Origin: Pengzhenrongella sicca | Lineage (GTDB): Bacteria > Actinomycetota > Actinomycetes > Actinomycetales > Cellulomonadaceae | NCBI RefSeq assembly: GCF_017569225.1 | Contig: NZ_CP071868.1 | Span: 1,240,001-1,304,000, forward strand | Length of the DNA: 64,000 nt | Direction of reading: 5' to 3' | Shown here: in pieces, positions 58,598 to 64,000 of the stretch | How positions within the stretch are numbered: position 1 is the stretch's first letter | Layout of the letters: each line of letters opens with the position of its first letter | Made by a program: the position numbers and the translations under genes | The notes under the pieces: generated by a model | Database searches by the model: none | What the model was told of the DNA's origin: nothing | Seen by the model: only the letters and a program-made list of their open reading frames with translations

Positions 58598-59534
58598 GAA
58601 ACTTATGAACACTGCTTCGCTCGCGACCGAGACCGCCAACGAGGGGACCCGTGACCTCGACACGATGTCGGTCGCGCAGGTCCTCGCGGTGATGAACGCG
58701 GAGGACCGGACGGTCCCCGTCGCGGTCGCCGCGGCGCTGCCGGCGATCGAACGGGCCGTCGACCTGATCGTGACCGCCCGCACGCGGGGCGGGCGGCTGA
58801 TCTACCTCGGCGCGGGCACCAGCGGCCGGCTCGGCGTCCTCGACGCCGTCGAGTGCCCGCCGACCTTCGGCACCGCTCCGCACGAGGTGATCGGCCTGAT
58901 CGCGGGGGGCGACACCGCCTTCCTGCAGGCCGTCGAGGGCGCGGAGGACGACCCCGCGCTCGCGGTCGCGGACCTGCGCGGGATCGACCTTGAGGATCGC
59001 GACGTCGTCGTGGCCCTCGCCGCGAGCGGGCGGACGCCGTACGTGATCGGCGGGCTCGACTTCGCGCGCTCGATCGGTGCGGCGACGGTCTCGGTCGCGT
59101 GCAACGTGGGCGCGGCGATCAGTGCCCATGCCCAGGTCGCGATCGAGGTCGAGACCGGCCCCGAGGTGCTGACGGGGTCGACCCGCCTCAAGGCCGGCTC
59201 GGCGCAGAAGCTCGTGTGCAACATGCTCTCGACGGCGAGCATGATCCGCACCGGCAAGGTGTTCCAGAATCTCATGGTCGACGTGCGCCCGACCAACGCG
59301 AAGCTCGTCGACCGCGCGCGGCGCATCGTCAGCGCCGCGACCGGGGCCGACGACGCGCTGGCGGCCGCCACGATCGACCTCGCGGGCGGGCATGCCAAGA
59401 CAGCGGTCGTCATGCTGCTCGCGGGCTGCGACGCGCGCGAGGCGGCCATCCGGCTGGACTGGGCCGCCGGGAACGTGCGGACCGCCGTCGGGCCGCGGCC
59501 CGGGCCCGGGGCCACGCTCCAGGTGAACCCGTGA
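58593..59534 (+). CDS. murQ: N-acetylmuramic acid 6-phosphate etherase
   Basis: A 313-residue SIS-domain etherase that splits D-lactate from N-acetylmuramic acid 6-phosphate to give GlcNAc 6-phosphate. Motifs: IYLGAGTSGRLGVLDAVECP, APHEVIGLIAGGDTAF, VEGAEDD, and SISxx-like NVGAAISAHAQVAIEVETGPEVLTGSTRLKAG (key part GPEVLTGSTRLKAG). Two start codons are possible, 58593 or 58605 (MNTASLATET). It is upstream of a PTS permease, so together they recycle or import cell-wall MurNAc. Confidence 0.95.
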   Translation: MLKLMNTASLATETANEGTRDLDTMSVAQVLAVMNAEDRTVPVAVAAALPAIERAVDLIVTARTRGGRLIYLGAGTSGRLGVLDAVECPPTFGTAPHEVIGLIAGGDTAFLQAVEGAEDDPALAVADLRGIDLEDRDVVVALAASGRTPYVIGGLDFARSIGAATVSVACNVGAAISAHAQVAIEVETGPEVLTGSTRLKAGSAQKLVCNMLSTASMIRTGKVFQNLMVDVRPTNAKLVDRARRIVSAATGADDALAAATIDLAGGHAKTAVVMLLAGCDAREAAIRLDWAAGNVRTAVGPRPGPGATLQVNP

Positions 59535-59542
59535 GCCACGAC

Positions 59543-59603
59543 CGATCCACGACCGACGACCCATCCACGACTCACGACCCATCCACGACCGACAGCCATC
59601 CAC
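59543..59603. repeat. 18-base tandem repeat between murQ and the PTS gene
   Basis: About three and a half copies of CCATCCACGACYSACGAC (59543-59560, 59561-59578, 59579-59595, then a partial). The gap contains no gene; the repeat lies after the murQ stop. It might be a slippage product. Confidence 0.7.
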
Positions 59604-59636
59604 CACTGACCCCCACCGTGCGGAAGGATTCCTGAC

Positions 59637-61169
59637 ATGACGGATTCACGCGAGATCGCCGACCGGCTGCTGGCCGGCCTCGGCGGCGCGGGCAACATCA
59701 TCGACGTCGAGAACTGCATGACCCGGCTCCGGGTCGGGGTTCGCGACCAGAGCGCCGTCGACGTCGCCGCGGTGCGGGACACCAACGGTGTGCTGGCGGT
59801 CCTGCCGGGCGACAACTGCCAGATCGTGCTCGGGCCGGGCCTGGTCGATCGGGTGGCGATCGACCTCGCCGCCGCGCTCACACGCAGCGCCGCCGCGCCC
59901 CGCAGCGCCGCGGACGTCCTCGCCGAGACCGGCGAGGCGATCCGGGCGGGCAACCGCCAGCGCAACGGCACCCCGATGAAGAGCGCGCTGCGGCGCATCT
60001 CGAACATCTTCGTCCCGCTCATCCCCGCGCTCATCGCGTGCGGGCTCATCGCCGGCATCAACGGCATCCTGACGAACCTCGTGACCTCAGGCTCGGCGAC
60101 CTGGCTCGCGGGAGTGACCGGCTACCTCGCGGTCATGTCGTCCGGCTTCTTCGCGCTCCTGGCGGTGTTCGTCGGCATGAACGCGGCCAAGGAGTTCGGA
60201 GGAACGCCGATCCTCGGTGGCGTGGTCGGCGCGATGGTCGTCGCCCCCGGCGTCGCGAACATCACGGCGCTCGGCCAGGTGCACGTGCCCGGGCAGGGCG
60301 GGGTGCTCGGCGCGATGGCCGCGGCGATCCTCGGCGCCTACGTCGAGCGCTGGGCGCGCAGCTGGGCCCCGGACGTGCTCGCGCTGCTGATCGTGCCGAC
60401 CATCACGGTGCTCGTCGCCGGGTTCGCGACGCTCTTCTTCCTCATGACGGCGGCGGGCTGGCTCGCCATCCAGATCGGCACCGGCGCGGCCTGGCTGCTC
60501 GGGTCGGCGGGCGGCGTGGCGGGCTTCGTGCTCGGCGGCCTGTTCCTGCCCGTCGTGATGACGGGCATGCACCAGGCCCTCATCCCGATCCACACCACCC
60601 TGATCGAGCAGACCGGCTACACGATCCTGCTGCCCGTCCTCGCGATGGCGGGCGCCGGCCAGATCGGCGCAGCGCTCGCGGTGTACACCCGGCTGCGCCG
60701 CAACACGAGCATCCGCAAGACGATCAAGTCGGCGCTGCCCGCCGGGTTCCTCGGCGTGGGCGAGCCGCTCATCTACGGCGTGACCCTCCCGTTGGGCCGG
60801 CCGTTCATCACGGCGTGCCTGGGCGGCGCGTTCGGCGGCGCCGTGATCGGGCTCTTCGACCAGTTCGGGGCCACCATCGGCGCGGTCGCGATCGGCGCGT
60901 CGGACCTCTCGCTGTTCCCGCTGCTGGACGGCAGCGAGGGCAAGGGCGCCGCCGCCGTCGGGTACGCCACCGGCCTGCTCGTGGCGTACGTCGTGGGCTT
61001 CGTCGCGACGTGGTTCTTCGGGTTCTCGCGCGAGCGCCTGGCGGAGCTCAACACCGCGGACACGGTCGACGGCGGCCTCGTGCCGGCCGCCGAGGTGGCG
61101 CAGCGCCCAGCCCCGGCAGCCCCGGCAGCCCCGGACGCCCCGCCGGTCGTGGCCGGCGCGGCGGTCTAG
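59637..61169 (+). CDS. PTS EIIBC component, probably N-acetylmuramic acid-specific (MurP-like)
   Basis: A 510-residue PTS transporter. The EIIB domain has the phospho-Cys in VENCMTRLRVGV (about residue 29); the EIIC domain has about ten membrane segments with FVPLIPALIACGLIAGI, LPAGFLGVGEPLIYGVTLP and KGAAAVGYATGLLVAYVVG. No EIIA domain is fused; a Crr-type EIIA elsewhere would be needed. Position behind murQ suggests uptake and phosphorylation of MurNAc, as in MurP-MurQ; specificity is inferred from the neighbour. Alanine/proline-rich C-terminus. Confidence 0.85.
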   Translation: MTDSREIADRLLAGLGGAGNIIDVENCMTRLRVGVRDQSAVDVAAVRDTNGVLAVLPGDNCQIVLGPGLVDRVAIDLAAALTRSAAAPRSAADVLAETGEAIRAGNRQRNGTPMKSALRRISNIFVPLIPALIACGLIAGINGILTNLVTSGSATWLAGVTGYLAVMSSGFFALLAVFVGMNAAKEFGGTPILGGVVGAMVVAPGVANITALGQVHVPGQGGVLGAMAAAILGAYVERWARSWAPDVLALLIVPTITVLVAGFATLFFLMTAAGWLAIQIGTGAAWLLGSAGGVAGFVLGGLFLPVVMTGMHQALIPIHTTLIEQTGYTILLPVLAMAGAGQIGAALAVYTRLRRNTSIRKTIKSALPAGFLGVGEPLIYGVTLPLGRPFITACLGGAFGGAVIGLFDQFGATIGAVAIGASDLSLFPLLDGSEGKGAAAVGYATGLLVAYVVGFVATWFFGFSRERLAELNTADTVDGGLVPAAEVAQRPAPAAPAAPDAPPVVAGAAV

Positions 61170-61182
61170 GACTGGTCGGGAG

Positions 61183-63132
61183 CTAGCCGGTCGGCGCGGG
61201 CGCGCCGCCGGGGCCGACGACCGTCAGGTCGTCCAGGGACACGGTGACCGGGACGTTGGTGGTCGCGCCCGACAGGACGGCGGCCACGCCGGGGTGCCCC
61301 GGGACCTGCAGCTCCGGGGTCGCGTCCGCGGTGTCGATCAGCCAGCCCGCGGGCTCCGGCTCGTCGGCGGCCCACACCTTGGCCCGCAGGCCGGTCGGTC
61401 CCGTGCCGGTGACCTCGAACGACGCCGCGATGCGGGTGCCGCCCGTGTAGGCGAGGAGGGGGACCGTCTGCTCCGGCGTCACGGCGGTCTCGGCCCCCGC
61501 GGCATCGGTCCGCACGATCCGGGCCGTGATCTCGCCGTCGGACTTGTGCCCGATCCGCAGCCGGTACTCGCCGCCGGGGGTGATGCGGCCGCGCACGACC
61601 AGCCAGCCGCCCGAGCCGTCCGGGCGCCGGTCCCAGGTCTCGGTGAGTCGGGTGGTTGCCGTCGTGCCGTTCACCGCCGGCAGGCGGGCCCCGACGACGG
61701 CGCCCTTGCTCGTGAGCGTCAGGCGGCCGGCGCCGCCCGTGACGGCCGCCCCCTCGGTCACCGTCCAGTCGCCGCCCGTCACGGCCGACCCGAACCCCGC
61801 CGCGACGTCGCGCTCGAACGAGTCGGCGGCGAGGACCCCGGTGACGGTGGGGGCGACCTCGATGATCCGGAGCGCCGAGCCGGTGCGCACGCTCGAGTCC
61901 GTCACCGTGAGCGTGATCGCGTACGTCCCCGCGGCGGCGTACTCGTGCGTGGTGCTCGCCCCGGCCCCGGTCGAGCCGTCGCCGAAGCTCCAGGCGAAGC
62001 CGTCGATCGTGCCGTCGGGATCGGTCGAGCCGGCGGCATCGACCGTGCAGGTCAGCAGGTCGCAGCTGGAGGTGAACGACGCGACGGGGGGCGAGTTCTG
62101 GTCCGGCCCCGCGGGCCGGATCGCGAACGAGTCCGTGAACGTGCTGCCCGCGGAGCGGACGAAGTCGGCGAACAGCGCGGTCGGCGTCGCCCGGACGTCG
62201 AGCACGCCCCAGGCCGCCGTGTCGCGGCCGCTGGCGGCCGCGAAGTACGGGGCCTCGGTGTCCTCCCGGTCTTGCGGGTTCTGCGCGATGCCGCCCGTGC
62301 CCACCGTGACGAGGACCGTGCCGGCGCCCTTGACGAGGGTCGCGTCGCCGTCGGCGACGCAGTCCGGGTCGGCCGAGCCCGGCACGAGGGCGACGCACCG
62401 GGGCGCGAGGGCGAGCTGCTTCGTGCGCTCGTAGAGGTGCTCGTGCCCGGCGAGCACCAGGTCCACCTGCTTGGTCACCAGGAGGTTCAGCAGGTCGGCG
62501 CCGGCGCCGCACGTGCGGCTCGCCGTCGTCAGGCAGGGCTGGTGCATCCCCACCACGACCCACGGGATCGACGCCGCCCGCGCCCCGTCGATCGCGTTTG
62601 CGGTCCAGGTGTAGCGCGCGTCGCCCAGGGCGTACGCGTCGGTGCCGTCCGGGAACGTCAGCCCGGGAGAGATCAGCACGAAGCGCACGAGCGGGTCACG
62701 GGCCGGCATGTCGACGTACCACTGGCGCCCGTACGTCCCCACGACCCCCGGCAGCTGGTTCGGCAAGCAGGCCGCGAAGTCGGCGATGTGGCCGGCCGTG
62801 CCGTCGGCCTCGCCCGTGCCCGCGACCAGCTCGACCGGGAAGCCGGCCCCCACCTGATCGACGACGCCGTCACACCAGGCCTGCTCGGTGCCCGCGACGT
62901 AGGACAGCCCGCCGAGGGCGAGGTGCAGGTCGGGCTCTAGGGACGCGATCGTGGCGAGCACCGACTGCGTCTGCGGGCCGGAGGCGTAGTCGCCCGCGGC
63001 CGTGAAGTGCACCGTGCGCTCGGCGGCCGCGGCCTGCGCCCGGATCTGCGAGCGGGAGGAATCCGCGGCCGGCAGCCCCGCGAGCGCGACGAGTGCCGCG
63101 GCGGCGACAAGAAAGCCCAGGTCCCGACGCAT
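61183..63132 (-). CDS. Secreted metallophosphoesterase-like protein with PKD domain, metal ligands degenerate
   Basis: A 649-residue protein, signal peptide (MRRDLGFLVAAAALVALAGL), clearly paralogous to 37590-39302 through much of its length (GTYGRQWYVD, LISPGLTFPDG and GHEHLYERTK shared). Compared with that protein, GDLSY is GGLSY (Gly75 instead of Asp) and GNHE is GTGE (Thr106, Gly107 instead of Asn and His), while GDY (Asp48), VVGMH (His196) and GHEH (His230, His232) remain. At least three metal/active-site positions are thus lost, so phosphatase activity is doubtful. A PKD domain (about residues 345-430; AAGTYAITLTVTDSS) and a C-terminal beta-rich domain follow. Confidence 0.85.
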   Translation of the reverse strand: MRRDLGFLVAAAALVALAGLPAADSSRSQIRAQAAAAERTVHFTAAGDYASGPQTQSVLATIASLEPDLHLALGGLSYVAGTEQAWCDGVVDQVGAGFPVELVAGTGEADGTAGHIADFAACLPNQLPGVVGTYGRQWYVDMPARDPLVRFVLISPGLTFPDGTDAYALGDARYTWTANAIDGARAASIPWVVVGMHQPCLTTASRTCGAGADLLNLLVTKQVDLVLAGHEHLYERTKQLALAPRCVALVPGSADPDCVADGDATLVKGAGTVLVTVGTGGIAQNPQDREDTEAPYFAAASGRDTAAWGVLDVRATPTALFADFVRSAGSTFTDSFAIRPAGPDQNSPPVASFTSSCDLLTCTVDAAGSTDPDGTIDGFAWSFGDGSTGAGASTTHEYAAAGTYAITLTVTDSSVRTGSALRIIEVAPTVTGVLAADSFERDVAAGFGSAVTGGDWTVTEGAAVTGGAGRLTLTSKGAVVGARLPAVNGTTATTRLTETWDRRPDGSGGWLVVRGRITPGGEYRLRIGHKSDGEITARIVRTDAAGAETAVTPEQTVPLLAYTGGTRIAASFEVTGTGPTGLRAKVWAADEPEPAGWLIDTADATPELQVPGHPGVAAVLSGATTNVPVTVSLDDLTVVGPGGAPAPTG

Positions 63133-63236
63133 CTCGTCCTTTCGGGGCGCGCCGACGCGCCGCCAGTGCGGGCTACCGCAGATCCGGCCTGCATCCTACG
63201 CAGCGACCCCCGACCCGGCGCCCGGAACTGGTAGAG

Positions 63237-63914
63237 ATGTCCACCGTGACCATGGCCGCACCGACGAGCGCGCCGCCCTGGGCCCTCGTCGTCCCGCTCA
63301 AGCTCGCGACGGACGCGAAGTCGCGGCTCGCGGGCCACCTCTCGCCCGGCCGCCGGCTCGAGCTCGCGCTCGCGATGCTGGGGGACACCATCGAGGCCGC
63401 CGCGGCCGCGACCGGCGTCGACCACCTCGTCGTCGTGACCGCGGACGCCGCGATGGCCGCGGCCGCGACGGCCGCCGCCGGGGGTCTGGCCACGGACCTC
63501 GTCGACGAGCCCGATCCGCCGGGCCTGAACGCGGCGGTCCGGGCCGGGATCCGCGCGGCCCGCGCCGGCCGGCCCGCGCACGCGGTCGGGGTGCTGCTCG
63601 GGGACCTGCCCGCGCTGCGGCCGGCCGAGCTCTCGGCCGCGCTCGCGCTCGCGGCCCGGCACCGGCTCGCTCTGGTGCCGGACGCGGGTGGCACCGGCAC
63701 GACGCTCCTGACCGCGCTGGCCGGGGTGGCGGTCGCGCCGGCGTTCGGCCCGGGCTCGGCGCGGCGGCACGCGGCGGGCGGCCACGTCGTCGTCGCGGTG
63801 CCCGCCCGCTCGGGCCTCGTGCGCGACGTCGACGTCCCGGCCGACATCGCGGCGGTGCTCGCGCTCGGGGTCGGCCACCGCACCGCCCGAGTGCTGCGCG
63901 GCTACACCGGCTAG
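63237..63914 (+). CDS. cofC: CofC/FbiD-type guanylyltransferase of F420 biosynthesis
   Basis: A 225-residue nucleotidyltransferase-fold protein: WALVVPLKLATDAKSRLAGH at the N-terminus, DHLVVVTADAAMAA, LNAAVRAGIRAAR, GVLLGDLPALRPAEL with the metal-binding Asp and VPDAGGTGTTLLTAL. It forms LPPG or EPPG (GTP with 2-phospho-L-lactate or phosphoenolpyruvate) for F420 biosynthesis. Start ATG 63237 after TAGAG. The end of a probable cofD lies convergent, five bases downstream. Confidence 0.9.
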   Translation: MSTVTMAAPTSAPPWALVVPLKLATDAKSRLAGHLSPGRRLELALAMLGDTIEAAAAATGVDHLVVVTADAAMAAAATAAAGGLATDLVDEPDPPGLNAAVRAGIRAARAGRPAHAVGVLLGDLPALRPAELSAALALAARHRLALVPDAGGTGTTLLTALAGVAVAPAFGPGSARRHAAGGHVVVAVPARSGLVRDVDVPADIAAVLALGVGHRTARVLRGYTG

Positions 63915-63918
63915 CGAC

Positions 63919-64000
63919 TCAGATGCCGACGAGGCGCAGCGCCCGGTCGGCGATCCGCGCGGTGGCGGCCACATCCGTCATGAGGGTCGGGGCCGCCTCG
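63919..64000 (-). CDS. cofD: Probable C-terminal end of CofD/FbiA (2-phospho-L-lactate transferase)
   Basis: Only the last 26 codons are visible before a TGA: EAAPTLMTDVAATARIADRA and LRLVGI. The APTLMTD followed by an alanine-rich helix is characteristic of the end of actinobacterial CofD/FbiA proteins, which transfer the phospholactyl (or PEP) group to the deazaflavin Fo. Position next to cofC supports this. Confidence is limited by the short visible part. Confidence 0.5.
   Translation of the reverse strand, partial: EAAPTLMTDVAATARIADRALRLVGI

Noticed and set aside
59543-59603. A CRISPR-like or coding repeat
   Set aside because: Contiguous 18-base units without spacers, in a short intergenic gap, and no cas genes or credible reading frame.

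Overview
The window comes from a chromosome of very high GC content with GTG starts, dense coding, and actinobacterial signatures: the order tig-clpP1-clpP2-clpX, cofactor F420 genes, an SsgA-like protein, a baeRF/Rv2629-type protein, an RpiB with the actinobacterial GNGEQ active-site motif, and Eis-type acetyltransferase. The mix best suits a Micrococcales genome of the Cellulomonas type. That assignment is inference; no 16S gene is present.

Layout. (1) 1-13.9 kb is core chromosome: M13 metallopeptidase, rpiB, Eis-like acetyltransferase, SpoIIE phosphatase, alkyltransferase-like protein, F420-type oxidoreductase, a cysK-cysE operon with a candidate Cys-rich leader peptide, YceI and SGNH proteins, and an alpha/beta hydrolase divergent from a MarR regulator. 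(2) 13.9-25.2 kb is an accessory region: a broken ParE-like toxin gene, epoxide hydrolase plus TetR, SPFH protein, RHH-Doc toxin-antitoxin, MerR regulator, a broken integrase, a DUF4913 gene with an in-frame stop, a lower-GC secreted-protein/membrane-protein pair, mobilization-gene debris, a truncated immunity-like gene and DUF6194. It stops at a tRNA-Gly whose 3' end faces the region. (3) 25.4-41.3 kb is core: tRNA-Pro, glycosyltransferase, tig-clpP1-clpP2-clpX, chorismate mutase, acyl-CoA synthetase, baeRF protein, valS, a secreted metallophosphoesterase, then an F420-dependent dehydrogenase overlapping cofE. (4) 41.3-58.5 kb is a series of small metabolic and regulatory modules, many of them a regulator divergent from an enzyme with visible palindromic operators (MarR/glyoxalase, TetR/Ddn-like, TetR/SRPBCC, PadR), plus a SsgA/DivIVA convergent pair, a two-component system and a TAP-type lipoprotein peptidase. 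A dispersed palindrome family (three copies) sits just after stop codons here. (5) 58.6-64 kb holds a murQ-PTS pair for N-acetylmuramic acid, a second metallophosphoesterase-fold protein that has lost metal ligands, and cofC next to what appears to be the end of cofD.

Themes: F420 biosynthesis (cofE, cofC, probable cofD) and F420 users (two LLM-type enzymes, one Ddn-like enzyme) are spread over the window; the Clp proteolysis genes form the central housekeeping block; the accessory region contributes most broken genes. The most interesting signals are the Cys-rich leader with a downstream hairpin region before cysK, the degenerate metallophosphoesterase paralogue, and the palindrome family.
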